In this document: piece by piece, positions 46,478 through 57,701 of the stretch
Layout: the number at the start of each line of letters is the position of its first letter
Numbering within the stretch: position 1 is the stretch's first letter
From: Pseudomonas sp. Os17
GTDB lineage: Bacteria; Pseudomonadota; Gammaproteobacteria; Pseudomonadales; Pseudomonadaceae
DNA: 64,000 nt
Assembly (NCBI RefSeq): GCF_001547895.1
Contig: NZ_AP014627.1
Coordinates: 6,512,001 to 6,576,000 of the forward strand
Reading direction: 5' to 3'
Notes under the pieces: model-generated
What the model was told of the DNA's origin: nothing
Seen by the model: only the letters and a program-made list of their open reading frames with translations
Database searches by the model: none
Program-made: the position numbers and the translations under genes

Positions 46478-48256
46478 ATGAACGCCGCCCAGGTGTCCCC
46501 GGACCGCTGGCTGGATCTCAGCGAGCTGCTGAGTGAGCTGCTGGCCCAGCAGCGCATCAGCCAGGACGCCGCCGAACAGGCCATGAGCGCCGCTCGCCAG
46601 GGGGCCGACCCGAGCCTGCATCCTCTTGAGTTCATCGCCAGCCGGCAGTTGCCCGACCGACAGCACCCTGGGCAACACCTGGATCTGGACAGCCTCACCG
46701 CCTGGCTGGCGCGGCAGGCGGGGCAGCCCTACCTGCGCATCGATCCGTTACGGATCGACGTGGCCGGCATCACCCCCTTGATCTCCTTCGCCTTCACCCA
46801 ACGGCACAAGATCCTTGCCGTGGCGGTGGATGCCCACAGCGTTACCGTGGCCAGCGCCCAGCCCTATGTCAGGAGCTGGGAGGCCGATCTGGTCCATGTG
46901 CTCAAGCGCCCGATCCGCCGGGTCGTGGCCAGCCCGGCGGATATCCAGCGCCTGACCCTGGAGTTCTATCGCCTGGCCAAGTCGGTCAGCGGCGCCAGCA
47001 GCGAACAGAAGACCAGCGGCCCCGGCAGCTTCGAACAACTGCTCAAGCTGGGAGCCAACGATCAGGCACCGGATGCCGACGACGCCCACATCGTCAACAT
47101 CGTCGACTGGCTGTTCCAGTACGCCTTCCAGCAACGGGCCAGCGACATTCATATCGAACCACGCCGCGAACACGGCACCCTGCGCTTTCGCATCGACGGT
47201 GTGCTGCACAACGTCTATCAGTTTCCGCCCCAGGTCACCCTGGCCATGGTCAGCCGCCTCAAGAGCCTGGGACGCATGAACGTCGCAGAAAAGCGCAAAC
47301 CCCAGGACGGCCGGATCAAGACCCGCCCTCCCGAAGGCAGCGAAATCGAGCTGCGCCTGTCGACCCTGCCCACGGCCTTCGGCGAAAAACTGGTCATGCG
47401 CATCTTCGATCCCCAGGTGCTGCTCAAGGACTTCGACCAACTGGGCTTTGGCGCCGAGGACCTGAGCCGCTGGCAGGCCATGACCTCCCAGGCCCACGGC
47501 ATCATCCTGGTCACGGGGCCCACCGGTTCGGGCAAGACCAGCACCCTCTACACCACCCTGAAGCAGCTCGCGACGCCTGAAATCAACCTCTGCACCATCG
47601 AGGACCCGATCGAGATGATCGAACCGGCATTCAACCAGATGCAGGTCCAGCCCAACATCGACCTGAGTTTTTCCAGCGGCGTACGGGCCCTGATGCGCCA
47701 GGACCCGGACATCATCATGATCGGCGAGATCCGTGATCTGGAAACAGCGGAAATGGCCATCCAGGCCGCGCTCACCGGGCACCTGGTGCTGTCCACCCTG
47801 CACACCAACGACGCCCCGGCCGCCATCAGCCGCCTGCTGGAACTGGGCGTGCCGCACTATTTGCTCAGGGCCACCCTGGTCGGGGTCATGGCCCAGCGCC
47901 TGGTGCGCACCCTGTGCCGACACTGCAAGGCCCCCGCCGCACTCGCCAGCGACGACTGGCAGAACCTGATCCATCCCCGGCAAGCGCCACCACCGCGCCA
48001 GAGCATGCGCGCCGTGGGCTGCGCCGAGTGTCGGGGCACCGGCTACCACGGACGCACTGCGGTCTACGAAGTCATGCCCTTGAGCGCCGCGCTCCGGGCC
48101 CTGATCCGAAGCGACCTCGATCTCGCCGATCTGCGCCGTCAGGCCGCCGAGGACGGCATGCACAGCCTGCGCCAGGTCGCCGCACGCAAACTCGCCGAAG
48201 GCCTGACCAGTTTCGAGGAGGTATTGCGGGTCACGCCGCAGAACCCGGACGGATAA
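46478..48256 (+). CDS. GspE/PilB-type secretion ATPase
   Basis: A 592-residue hexameric ATPase of the type II secretion/type IV pilus family. An N-terminal N1E/MshEN-like domain ([20 protein letters not shown]) precedes the ATPase core. Walker A is [14 protein letters not shown], the Asp box is [14 protein letters not shown], Walker B is [14 protein letters not shown], and the His box is [12 protein letters not shown] zinc site of two CxxC pairs is present (LCRHCKAP and CAECRGTG). There are no other secretion or pilus genes near it, so its partners must be elsewhere. The ATG at 46478 gives [18 protein letters not shown]. Confidence 0.88.
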   Translation: MNAAQVSPDRWLDLSELLSELLAQQRISQDAAEQAMSAARQGADPSLHPLEFIASRQLPDRQHPGQHLDLDSLTAWLARQAGQPYLRIDPLRIDVAGITPLISFAFTQRHKILAVAVDAHSVTVASAQPYVRSWEADLVHVLKRPIRRVVASPADIQRLTLEFYRLAKSVSGASSEQKTSGPGSFEQLLKLGANDQAPDADDAHIVNIVDWLFQYAFQQRASDIHIEPRREHGTLRFRIDGVLHNVYQFPPQVTLAMVSRLKSLGRMNVAEKRKPQDGRIKTRPPEGSEIELRLSTLPTAFGEKLVMRIFDPQVLLKDFDQLGFGAEDLSRWQAMTSQAHGIILVTGPTGSGKTSTLYTTLKQLATPEINLCTIEDPIEMIEPAFNQMQVQPNIDLSFSSGVRALMRQDPDIIMIGEIRDLETAEMAIQAALTGHLVLSTLHTNDAPAAISRLLELGVPHYLLRATLVGVMAQRLVRTLCRHCKAPAALASDDWQNLIHPRQAPPPRQSMRAVGCAECRGTGYHGRTAVYEVMPLSAALRALIRSDLDLADLRRQAAEDGMHSLRQVAARKLAEGLTSFEEVLRVTPQNPDG

Positions 48257-48333
48257 CCGAGCACTCGACCAGCGGCGAACCGCGAGCGCTGGACTACGCT
48301 TCAGTTACCGCCAAAACGAGCAGGAAGCCAGGC

Positions 48334-49941
48334 ATGAATATTCGTCAAAACATGATCGCCTCCGGGGTTCTCAGCCTACTGGCCATTGCCCTGGTGGCGG
48401 GCCTCGGTCTGTGGGGACAATCGCGCCTGGCCGGCGCCCTGCAGGACAATGAACTCAATGCCAGCGCCCTGCGCAACCACCTGGAAGCGGACATGATGCA
48501 CGACGCCCTGCGGGCCGATGTGCTGGAGGCGCTCAGCAGCGAACCCGGCGACACTGCGGCCGGCGAGGAGGTGCGTAGCAGCCTGCGGGAACACGGCGAG
48601 TGGTTCCGCAAGGCTCTGGCGGAAAACGCCAAACTGCCCCTGGCGCCGGATATCCGCGATGCCATCAGCGAGCTGCAGCCGGTCCTGGAGAGCTACATTC
48701 ACGCCGCCGAAAGCATCGCCGAACAGGCCCTCAAGGATCCGCAGGCGGCACGCCAGCACATGCAGGAGTTTTCCCAGCGCTTCAGCGAAGTGGAATCCCG
48801 CAACACGGCACTGAGCAGCAAGATCGAAGCCAGCTCCGCCCAAACTCGCCAGGACAGTGAACATGCCGTGCGCCAGGCGGCCGGGTGGCTGATTGGCGGC
48901 AGCCTGATTGCCGCCCTGATCCTGTGCCTGCTGACCCGCCAGTTGCTCATCCGGGTACTCAAGCCCCTGGAGAAGTCCGTCGCCACCGCCCGGGCCATCG
49001 CCCAGGGCAACCTGACCACCGTCATCAGTATCGACAGCCGGGACGAAGCGGGGCAGTTGCAGCAGGCCCTGGGTGAAATGCAGGACAACCTGCGGCAGAT
49101 GATCACCACCATCCGCCACGAGAGCGAGGAGCTGCGAGGACGCTCCCACAGCCTCAGCGACACCTCACTGGGCATTGCCGACGGCGCCACCGAGCAGGCC
49201 GACGGCGCCACCAACATGGCCGCCGCCATGGAACAGATGATCAGCAACATTGCCCAGGTTGCCGAGCATGCGCGCAACGCCCAGAGCATCGCCGCCCAGT
49301 CCGAATCCCTGGCCGGCAGCGGTGGCCAGGTCATCCTAGGGGTGGTGGACGGCATGAGCCACATTGCCGAAGCGGTGAACAATTCGTCCCAGAGCATCAC
49401 CGCCCTGGGACAGTCCTCGGAAGAGATCCACTCGATCATCCAGGTGATCAATGGCATTGCCGAGCAGACCAATCTGCTGGCCCTGAACGCCGCCATCGAG
49501 GCGGCCCGGGCCGGCGAGGCCGGACGCGGATTTGCCGTGGTCGCCGACGAGGTGCGCAACCTGGCGGCGCGCACCGCGCAATCCACCCGGGAGATCACCG
49601 GCATGATCCAGCGCATCCGCGAAACCACCGAACAGGCGGTCAGCAGCATGCAAACCGGAGTCAGCCGGGTCAACGACGGAGTGCACATGGCCCAACAGGC
49701 GGGGACGTCGATCAACGAGATTCGCCAGGGCGCCCAGCGCTCGGCACTGATGGTGGAAGAGATTTCCCACACCATCGGCGAACAGTCCAAGGCCGGCAGC
49801 GAAGTGGCCCAGCGGGTGGAAATGATCAGCCAGGTGGCACGGCGCAACAGCCAGGCCATGCGGGACCTGACCCTCACGGTGGAGCAGATGGAAAACTCCG
49901 TGGCCACTTTGCAGACGTCGGTCACCCGCTTCCAGCTTTGA
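48334..49941 (+). CDS. Methyl-accepting chemotaxis protein
   Basis: A 535-residue transmembrane chemoreceptor. TM1 is [16 protein letters not shown] (about 13-28). A helical periplasmic domain of about 155 residues follows, then TM2 ([22 protein letters not shown]), HAMP (about 205-260) and the signalling hairpin with [32 protein letters not shown]. The ligand domain looks like a four-helix bundle, so the ligand is unknown. It stands alone, without other chemotaxis genes, 77 bases after the ATPase gene. Confidence 0.93.
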   Translation: MNIRQNMIASGVLSLLAIALVAGLGLWGQSRLAGALQDNELNASALRNHLEADMMHDALRADVLEALSSEPGDTAAGEEVRSSLREHGEWFRKALAENAKLPLAPDIRDAISELQPVLESYIHAAESIAEQALKDPQAARQHMQEFSQRFSEVESRNTALSSKIEASSAQTRQDSEHAVRQAAGWLIGGSLIAALILCLLTRQLLIRVLKPLEKSVATARAIAQGNLTTVISIDSRDEAGQLQQALGEMQDNLRQMITTIRHESEELRGRSHSLSDTSLGIADGATEQADGATNMAAAMEQMISNIAQVAEHARNAQSIAAQSESLAGSGGQVILGVVDGMSHIAEAVNNSSQSITALGQSSEEIHSIIQVINGIAEQTNLLALNAAIEAARAGEAGRGFAVVADEVRNLAARTAQSTREITGMIQRIRETTEQAVSSMQTGVSRVNDGVHMAQQAGTSINEIRQGAQRSALMVEEISHTIGEQSKAGSEVAQRVEMISQVARRNSQAMRDLTLTVEQMENSVATLQTSVTRFQL

Positions 49942-50065
49942 GCGGATCGAAGCGGTGTTGTGTGTCCTGATGATGCAAGGGCCCAGGTATCCCAACGTCA
50001 GAACGGGCAGCCCCCTACACTCGTGCTCACCGTCCCCTTGAGCAATGACTGAGCAGGTGAATGTG

Positions 50066-50986
50066 ATGCAGATCGGAAGCGTACTGTTACTTTTCGTCGC
50101 CCTGGCGGTAGCTCTGGTGTTCATGGGCTTCAAGGTCGTGCCCCAAGGCTATCAATGGACCGTGGAGCGCTTCGGCCGCTACACCAACACCCTCAAGCCG
50201 GGGCTGAACATCATCATTCCGGTGATGGACCGCATCGGTCGCAAGATCAACGTCATGGAAAGCGTGCTGGACATCCCTCCCCAGGAAGTCATCACCGCCG
50301 ACAACGCCACGGTGCAAATCGACGCCGTGTGCTTCTTTCAGGTGGTCAACACGGCCCAGGCCGCCTACGAGGTCAACAACCTCGAGCACGCCATCCGCAA
50401 CTTGCTGCAGACCAATATCCGCACCGTGCTCGGGTCCATGGAACTGGACGCGATGCTCAGCCAGCGTGACGGCATCAACGAGAAACTCCTGCGCACCGTC
50501 GACGAAGCCACCGCGCCCTGGGGCATCAAGATCACCCGGATCGAAATCAAGGACATCAGCCCTCCTGCCGACCTGATGGCGGCCATGTCCGGGCAGATGA
50601 AGGCCGAACGGGTCAAGCGCGCACAGATCCTCGAAGCCGAAGGCCTGCGGGCGGCGGCCATCCTCACGGCCGAAGGCAAGAAACAGGCGCAGATTCTGGA
50701 AGCCGAGGGCGAGCGCCAGGCGGCGTTCCTCGAATCCGAAGCCCGGGAGCGTCAAGCCGAAGCCGAAGCCCGGGCGACCCAGGTGGTGTCCGAGGCGATC
50801 GCCAGCGGCAACGTTCAGGCGATCAACTACTTCGTGGCGCAAAAGTACATCGATGCCCTGGGCAAGCTGGCGGCCGCCAACAACAGCAAGGTGATTCTGA
50901 TGCCGCTGGAGGCCAGTCAGGTGATCGGCGCCGTGGGCGGCATTGGCGAAATCGTCAAGGCCACGTTCGACGGCAAGAAAGGCTGA
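50066..50986 (+). CDS. SPFH/Band 7 (stomatin-like) membrane protein, QmcA type
   Basis: A 306-residue protein with one N-terminal membrane helix ([20 protein letters not shown]). The Band 7 domain starts [23 protein letters not shown], and a long helical region with repeated AEGxxxAAxL units ([20 protein letters not shown]) allows oligomers. These proteins build flat membrane microdomains and modulate proteolysis. The start at 50066 (MQIGSVLLL) is preferred, with AGGTG upstream. It pairs with an NfeD gene 10 bases downstream. Confidence 0.87.
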   Translation: MQIGSVLLLFVALAVALVFMGFKVVPQGYQWTVERFGRYTNTLKPGLNIIIPVMDRIGRKINVMESVLDIPPQEVITADNATVQIDAVCFFQVVNTAQAAYEVNNLEHAIRNLLQTNIRTVLGSMELDAMLSQRDGINEKLLRTVDEATAPWGIKITRIEIKDISPPADLMAAMSGQMKAERVKRAQILEAEGLRAAAILTAEGKKQAQILEAEGERQAAFLESEARERQAEAEARATQVVSEAIASGNVQAINYFVAQKYIDALGKLAAANNSKVILMPLEASQVIGAVGGIGEIVKATFDGKKG

Positions 50987-50996
50987 GGCACGCACC

Positions 50997-51446
50997 ATGC
51001 TGGCATACCTGCAAACCCTGTCGTTCTGGGACTGGCTCGCCCTGGGCACCCTCCTGCTGATCTTCGAGGTGTTCGGTGCCGGCGGCTATCTGCTGTGGAT
51101 CGGACTGGCAGCCGCTTTCGTCGGGGCCCTGACCTTCCTGATTCCCGGGCTGTCCTGGGAGGTGCAGTTTTTCCTGTTCGGCCTGCTGTCGGTGCTGACG
51201 GCCCTGTACTGGTGGCGACGCCAGCGCAGCGTGGTCCGCCCCAGCGACCAGCCGAACCTGAACCTGCGGGGCCAGGAACTGATCGGCAAGACCTTCGTCG
51301 TGCACCAGGCGATCATCGACGGCCGCGGCCGGATCAAGGTCGCCGACGGGGTGTGGATCGCCAAGGGCGCCGACGCGCCGGTGGGGGCCCGGGTGCGGGT
51401 GATAGGCCAGGAGGGCGCCGTCCTGCTGGTCGAAAACCTTGACTGA
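50997..51446 (+). CDS. NfeD-family membrane protein
   Basis: A 149-residue protein with two or three transmembrane segments (DWLALGTLLLIFEVFGAGGYLLWIGLAAAFVGALTFL and FFLFGLLSVLTALYWW). It ends in an OB-fold domain (LRGQELIGKTFVVHQAIIDGRGRIKVADGVWIAKG). NfeD partners with stomatin-like proteins, and the gene follows the SPFH gene at once, a widely conserved pair. Confidence 0.88.
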   Translation: MLAYLQTLSFWDWLALGTLLLIFEVFGAGGYLLWIGLAAAFVGALTFLIPGLSWEVQFFLFGLLSVLTALYWWRRQRSVVRPSDQPNLNLRGQELIGKTFVVHQAIIDGRGRIKVADGVWIAKGADAPVGARVRVIGQEGAVLLVENLD

Positions 51447-51517
51447 CGGGTCACGGAACTCCGCTGGGGTATCTAGAATCAAACTGTGCAGATACCCCCC
51501 AGTTGGAGTCACCCATC

Positions 51518-51835
51518 ATGCGTCTGAAAATAGCTGTCGCCACCCTTGCCCTGCTTTCCCTTCCCGTTGGTTCGGCAATGGCCGACACCTTCTGGCGTAA
51601 CGTCATTTCCTCCGGTGCCACCACCGGTTCCACCTACCTGACCTTCAAGGATCACAAACTGATCGTCGCCGCTCAGGACGACGCCGGTAGCTTCGTGGCC
51701 AGCGAAGGCAGCATCCGCGGCCCTTACCTGGAAGCCGCCATGCAGAAAGTCCGCGCCGACAACCCCGGCCTCAAAGCCACCGACATGGAGCTGGCCAACG
51801 CCATCCTGGCCAAGAACGCCGTCGCCCAGGAGTAA
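51518..51835 (+). CDS. DUF2388 exported protein
   Basis: A 105-residue protein with a signal peptide (MRLKIAVATLALLSLPVGSAMA) and a short DUF2388 domain (DTFWRNVISSGATTGSTYLTFKDHKLIVAAQDDAGSFVASEG). DUF2388 is almost limited to Pseudomonas and has no known role. GGAG precedes the ATG at 51518. It is followed by a strong terminator and the phl cluster. Confidence 0.87.
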   Translation: MRLKIAVATLALLSLPVGSAMADTFWRNVISSGATTGSTYLTFKDHKLIVAAQDDAGSFVASEGSIRGPYLEAAMQKVRADNPGLKATDMELANAILAKNAVAQE

Positions 51836-51862
51836 GAACCGGCCCGGGAATCGCCGAACAGC

Positions 51863-51892
51863 AACGCCGACCTCTGGGTCGGCGTTTTTTTT
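51863..51892. terminator. intrinsic terminator between the DUF2388 gene and phlH
   Basis: AACGCCGACC / GGTCGGCGTT stem with a short TCT loop and eight T on the right. It mainly serves the DUF2388 transcript; phlH converges from the other side. Confidence 0.93.
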
Positions 51893-51906
51893 GCCCGGAC
51901 AACGGC

Positions 51907-52581
51907 CTATACGGGGGTCGAAGCCCGGGACACGGCAGCCAGGCCGGCCAGGGCATAACTCATCATGTGCTCGATCAACGCCGGCGGATCGAGCGCCAAC
52001 CCGGGCAACACATGGCGCGTCAGCGGCTCATGGGCAATCAGCAGGAACAGGCAGGGCGCAAACACGCTGACCGCGCTGCGCAGCGTGGCCGGGTCGTCCG
52101 GTGGCAATTGCATGATCTGCCCGAGAATGTTGCGCACGATCTGCGCCTTGGGAAAGGCCTGCTGCTCCAGCACCTCCGGCAACACCGACGAGGGCGACAG
52201 CAGCTCGCGGGTCAGCACCTTCAGCGCCCAGCCCTCGCGCTGGTTGGCCAGCCCCTCGATCAGCACGGTGATGATGGCTCGCAGCTTGTCCTCGGCACGG
52301 TCCTGGCTCTCGCTCAGGGTGATCATGGTCTCGATCCGCAGCAGGCGGTCATGGGCCTCGCGCAACACCGCCCGATACAGGCCGTCCTTGTTCTCGAAGT
52401 GATAATTGACCGAGGCGTTGTTGGCCTTGGAGTTCTCGCAGATCTGCTTGCTGGTGGTGTTGGCGTACCCCAGCTCGGCAAACAGCTGGCCGGCCGTTTC
52501 CAGGATCTGCTGGCGAGTCGCCTGACCATCCTGGCGCGGTGCACGGGCCGCAGGCGTCTGCGGGGAAGCGGAAAGAGCCAT
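51907..52581 (-). CDS. phlH: PhlH, TetR-family regulator of DAPG degradation
   Basis: A 224-residue TetR-type protein. The N-terminal helix-turn-helix is TRQQILETAGQLFAELGYANTTSKQICENSKANNASVNYHFENKD. The C-terminal domain (about 75-220) presumably binds phloroglucinols. In P. fluorescens 2P24, PhlH represses phlG and responds to DAPG or MAPG. Here phlH is divergent from phlG, with a candidate operator between them at 52595. Confidence 0.9.
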   Translation of the reverse strand: MALSASPQTPAARAPRQDGQATRQQILETAGQLFAELGYANTTSKQICENSKANNASVNYHFENKDGLYRAVLREAHDRLLRIETMITLSESQDRAEDKLRAIITVLIEGLANQREGWALKVLTRELLSPSSVLPEVLEQQAFPKAQIVRNILGQIMQLPPDDPATLRSAVSVFAPCLFLLIAHEPLTRHVLPGLALDPPALIEHMMSYALAGLAAVSRASTPV

Positions 52582-52594
52582 GGCTTTCTCACTA

Positions 52595-52614
52595 AGTTAA
52601 ATTCAAATTTGACT
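52595..52614. promoter_or_regulatory. candidate PhlH operator (phlH-phlG gap)
   Basis: The 20-base near-palindrome AGTTAAATTCAAATTTGACT pairs at 8 of 10 positions and sits in the AT-rich phlH-phlG gap, 14 bases from the phlH start and 110 bases from phlG. Its place and form suit a TetR site. It is inferred from symmetry and position only. Confidence 0.6.
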
Positions 52615-52723
52615 TTTGTTTATGCACTGCTTAGCTACAAAGCGCCAGTTTCTCGTGCAACCACGTTTGAGGGAGTACAGGAAGATGCCGGCCACTCGTC
52701 TAGTCAAGCCAAAGGATATCAGC

Positions 52724-53608
52724 ATGGAAGCGCGCGTCATGACCCCCTTCACCTACTTCTCCCTGCCCATGCAGAAGCTGTTCCTACGCAACCAGGCCGC
52801 GGTCAGGAACAAGCCCTATGCCAAATATTTCCGCTCGGAAATGCGCGTGCCGCTGTCCGCCGTGCGCAAGATCCAGCAAGGCCCCATGGACCTCAAAGAC
52901 ACCCTGACCCCGAGTGTGGAGGACATCAATCGCCTGCTCGACCCGGACTTCGTCAGCGAAGAATCCGGCTACGCCCTGCTGCCGGGCCCGATGGCCTATG
53001 TGCAGAGCCGCAAGTTCTTCCCCGGCTGCAGCGCGCAGATGTTCAAGTGGTGGTTCATGTGGCACCCCGCGGAAGCGGAGCGCTACACCCTGTGGTTCCC
53101 CTACGCTCACGTGAGCAATCCATGCGTGAACCACCAGCGCTTGGGTGACGCGTCCTTGAGTTTCGAAGAGCGTTTGTACGGCAACACCTTCTGCGCCTCG
53201 GAATATGTCGGCGACCGCCTGATGCACCTGCATATCGATTTCAAGGAGCCGGCCAGCCTGGGCCTGGACGCCGACCTGTATCGCGAAGCGAAAATCGATG
53301 GCAGCGTCAGCGCCCTGATGAGTCTGGCCGAACATCCGCAGGTGCCGGTGTCACTGATGGTGCATCTGTTCAAGGAGGTCCCGGGCGGCATGTACCTGAC
53401 CAGCCGCTACTGGGTCGGTTCGCACCCGTCGATGGCCCGCTTTCCCGGGGCAGAAAAAGCCTCGGCGCTGCTCAAGGAGAGTGGTTTCGGCGAAGCCGAG
53501 CTGGAAACCCTGGCCTATGAGTTCGCCGTTCACGACATGTGCGAGTTCAATCACCTGGCCAGCTTTCTGCCGGACCTGTATCGCGAGTTCGGTACCGCTT
53601 CAGCCTGA
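52724..53608 (+). CDS. phlG: PhlG, DAPG hydrolase
   Basis: PhlG hydrolyses the carbon-carbon bond of an acetyl group of DAPG, giving MAPG and acetate. The 294-residue protein begins [15 protein letters not shown]. By counting, the four known zinc ligands fall at His129, Glu160, His270 and Glu274, all conserved, which also fixes the start at 52724. AAAGGA lies before the ATG. It is a Bet v 1-like fold, not the usual alpha/beta hydrolase, so it is separate from the FAH-type gene phlI. It lies between phlH (divergent) and phlF (convergent). Confidence 0.95.
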   Translation: MEARVMTPFTYFSLPMQKLFLRNQAAVRNKPYAKYFRSEMRVPLSAVRKIQQGPMDLKDTLTPSVEDINRLLDPDFVSEESGYALLPGPMAYVQSRKFFPGCSAQMFKWWFMWHPAEAERYTLWFPYAHVSNPCVNHQRLGDASLSFEERLYGNTFCASEYVGDRLMHLHIDFKEPASLGLDADLYREAKIDGSVSALMSLAEHPQVPVSLMVHLFKEVPGGMYLTSRYWVGSHPSMARFPGAEKASALLKESGFGEAELETLAYEFAVHDMCEFNHLASFLPDLYREFGTASA

Positions 53609-53620
53609 GAGTCCCATGTC

Positions 53621-53649
53621 ATTGAGCCCGCATCATGTGCGGGCTCAAT
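53621..53649. terminator. long hairpin between convergent phlG and phlF
   Basis: ATTGAGCCCGCA and TGCGGGCTCAAT form a perfect 12-bp stem with a TCATG loop, 12 bases after phlG and 12 before the phlF stop. There is no T-run on either side, so it may end transcripts only weakly or protect 3' ends. Confidence 0.65.
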
Positions 53650-53661
53650 GCTGTAAAGAGA

Positions 53662-54264
53662 TCAACGTTGTGCGCCAGAACAGACACCGTTGATCAGTAA
53701 ATCAGTGAATTCCTCAATATCCTGTTCTGCAGTCAACTGCTCAGTCAGCAACCGATACCAGCAAAAACCGAAAATCATATCGAGCAGCAATTCGCGATTG
53801 GTGTCCTTGGGCAGCTCACCATTGCTGATGGCATTTTCCACCAGCTTTTTCGGCATCTCCCTTCTGCGCTCCATGAACTGATCCTTGAGCTGAGTCAGCG
53901 TCGCAGGATCCAGCTGGGCTTCGGCAATGACACAGCGAAACGCCTCGCCGCAAATGGTTTCCCGCCAGACTTTCCAGAGATTACGCAGCAAAAAGTCGAG
54001 ATCGGCCTTGAACGAGCCGAGATCAGGAAACTTTCTCACCTGCTCGCTCTCGTTTTCATAGACTTCCGCGATCAACGCCGCTTTGTTCGACCACCACCGA
54101 TAGATCGTCGGTTTGCTGGCACCCGCCCGGCGCGCGACCGACTCAATGCTGAGCCCGGAATAACCGCATTCCTTGAGGATCTCGATGGTGGAACTGAGGA
54201 TGGCTTTGTGGGTATGCGGACTTCGCAAAGAGCCGATGGAGCTGCGAGATGGGGTACGAGCCAC
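53662..54264 (-). CDS. phlF: PhlF, TetR-family repressor of DAPG synthesis
   Basis: PhlF represses phlACBDE by binding an operator (phO) in the phlA promoter region, and DAPG releases it. The 200-residue protein has its helix-turn-helix at HKAILSSTIEILKECGYSGLSIESVARRAGASKPTIYRWW (about residues 18-60). The start is a GTG at 54264 (MARTPSRSS), with GGAG ten bases upstream. The gene is visibly less GC-rich than its neighbours. It is divergent from phlA across 462 bases. Confidence 0.95.
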   Translation of the reverse strand: MARTPSRSSIGSLRSPHTHKAILSSTIEILKECGYSGLSIESVARRAGASKPTIYRWWSNKAALIAEVYENESEQVRKFPDLGSFKADLDFLLRNLWKVWRETICGEAFRCVIAEAQLDPATLTQLKDQFMERRREMPKKLVENAISNGELPKDTNRELLLDMIFGFCWYRLLTEQLTAEQDIEEFTDLLINGVCSGAQR

Positions 54265-54289
54265 AATAAAAAATCTCCAGGCAGGGCGC

Positions 54290-54317
54290 TTGACAAACGC
54301 AACGCAGGGTATAGGAT
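54290..54317 (+). promoter_or_regulatory. sigma70-type promoter, probably for phlACBD
   Basis: TTGACA at 54290-54295 and TAGGAT at 54312-54317 are 16 bases apart, a good -35/-10 pair reading toward phlA. A start near 54325 would place the first PhlF operator (54331-54356) just downstream, which is the arrangement known for phO. Confidence 0.7.
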
Positions 54318-54330
54318 TCCCTCGAATCGA

Positions 54331-54356
54331 AATGAAACGGTCCGTTTCGTTTCATT
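54331..54356. promoter_or_regulatory. PhlF operator phO (first site)
   Basis: GAAACGGTCCGTTTC (54334-54348) is a perfect palindrome nested in ATGAAAC...GTTTCAT. Read on the minus strand, it matches the published PhlF operator at about 21 of 25 bases (my comparison by eye, from memory). It lies just after the likely phlA start and 70 bases from phlF, so it could control both. Confidence 0.82.
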
Positions 54357-54505
54357 CTTGAAAGAATCATGAAATTCTTGCACCGATCCATCTAGTTCTT
54401 GAAATTTCTCGTAAGGGTTGAGCGGATCAGGCCTTGTAACTCTGAGTTCCTCGAATTCGAGACTTGAAGCCTTTCCTCTAAAGAGACTGGATCGTCTGAA
54501 ATTAT

Positions 54506-54531
54506 TATTAAACGAAACGTTCCGTATCATA
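54506..54531. promoter_or_regulatory. second PhlF-operator-like palindrome
   Basis: Centred on AACGTT at 54516-54521, this region pairs at 10 of 13 positions and on the minus strand starts ATGATACGGAACGT. About 18 of 24 bases match the PhlF operator, with the first eight identical. It lies about 175 bases downstream of the first site, inside the leader. A DNA loop or roadblock is plausible. Confidence 0.65.
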
Positions 54532-54726
54532 GCACAGAGAGGTGAAGAAAAACAGCTTTCGAGTGGGTTTTCCCCTCTTTGGAGCCTGCTGCAAAAACCC
54601 TCTGGGCTGAGGGTTTACGCGGTGCTGGCCAGAGTCGGGCAGCAAAAACTGTTTTCCGTATGTTTCAAGGGTGCTTCTGAGCAAGCACGACCCAGTTTTC
54701 TCAAAAAGAATGGAATCAAGAGGAAA

Positions 54727-57041
<2,315 letters not shown>

Positions 57042-57053
57042 GGAGCCCGGACC

Positions 57054-57494
57054 ATGTCCATGTACCCAGAACAGATCCACAGAATGACCACTGCCAGCAT
57101 GCTTCGCGAATGGCGCGAGCATGGCGGCAAATACCGCCTCGAAGGCAGCCAGTGTGAAGAATGCAACGAGATCTTCTTCCCCCGGCGTACCGTCTGCGGC
57201 GCCTGCAACTCCCTGAGCGTGAAGCCTTACCGCTGCAAGCGCACGGGCAAGATCGAAGTCATGGCCCACGCCGAGAACCCGGTCCTGGCCGCCATGGGTT
57301 ATGGCGAAACCGTGCCGCGCATGATGGCCATGGTGCGCCTGGATGACGGTCTGGTGATCGCCTCGGAAATCGTCGACATCTGCGACCCGCAACAGCTGAA
57401 AGTCGGCGCGCCGGTGCGCATGGTGATTCGCAAGCACGTGCGCGAAAGCAACCTGGCCTGGCAATACGCTTATAAGTTCGTACTGGATATATAA
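57054..57494 (+). CDS. phlB: PhlB, small OB-fold/zinc subunit of the acetyltransferase complex
   Basis: A 146-residue DUF35-type protein. An N-terminal helix leads into a zinc ribbon with CEEC and CGAC (about Cys34/37 and 48/51), then an OB fold ([21 protein letters not shown]). In the complex it holds PhlA and PhlC together. The start may be at 57054 or the ATG two codons later. It lies 12 bases after phlC. Confidence 0.94.
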   Translation: MSMYPEQIHRMTTASMLREWREHGGKYRLEGSQCEECNEIFFPRRTVCGACNSLSVKPYRCKRTGKIEVMAHAENPVLAAMGYGETVPRMMAMVRLDDGLVIASEIVDICDPQQLKVGAPVRMVIRKHVRESNLAWQYAYKFVLDI

Positions 57495-57503
57495 GTTGTT
57501 GTT

Positions 57504-57532
57504 CAAGGTGCCTTTATATAAGGCACCTTGAA
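57504..57532 (+). promoter_or_regulatory. perfect 12-bp hairpin between phlB and phlD
   Basis: TCAAGGTGCCTT and AAGGCACCTTGA are perfectly complementary with a TATAT loop, ten bases after the phlB stop. No T-run follows, so it need not stop polymerase; it could mark an RNA processing or stability point. The rest of the gap to phlD (to 57701) is AT-rich and holds no gene that I can see. Confidence 0.7.
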
Positions 57533-57701
57533 GTTAGCCATTAAAATAAAATCCAACTTAAAAGTTACATCAACGGCCGCTTCACGCCTCGAAGTTGCCT
57601 TAAGGTCCTGATTTCCTTTAGGGCCTACAGATTCCTGTGCCTATGAACGGGGACTTTCCCCACCCTTAACTTATTGGCTTACTTAGAGCCAAGGACCCAT
57701 C

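Larger units (their letters stand above)
54325..54726 (+). promoter_or_regulatory. long phlA leader
   Basis: About 400 bases lie between the predicted start and the phlA ATG. They hold no recognisable gene. Several GGA triplets lie close to and over the ribosome site (54712-54714 and 54722-54724) and farther up (about 54423, 54489 and 54591). GGA in the ribosome site is the signature of RsmA/RsmE repression in the Gac/Rsm pathway, known to control DAPG. The leader is AT-rich in its first 200 bases. Confidence 0.55.

Noticed and set aside
54418..54726. In-frame upstream extension of phlA starting at a TTG
   Set aside because: The 103 extra codons cover the second operator-like site and AT-rich leader, have no family residues, and PhlA homologues start at MNVKK.
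57533..57701. Possible small gene in the phlB-phlD gap
   Set aside because: The stretch is AT-rich with stops in all frames, and no start with a ribosome site.
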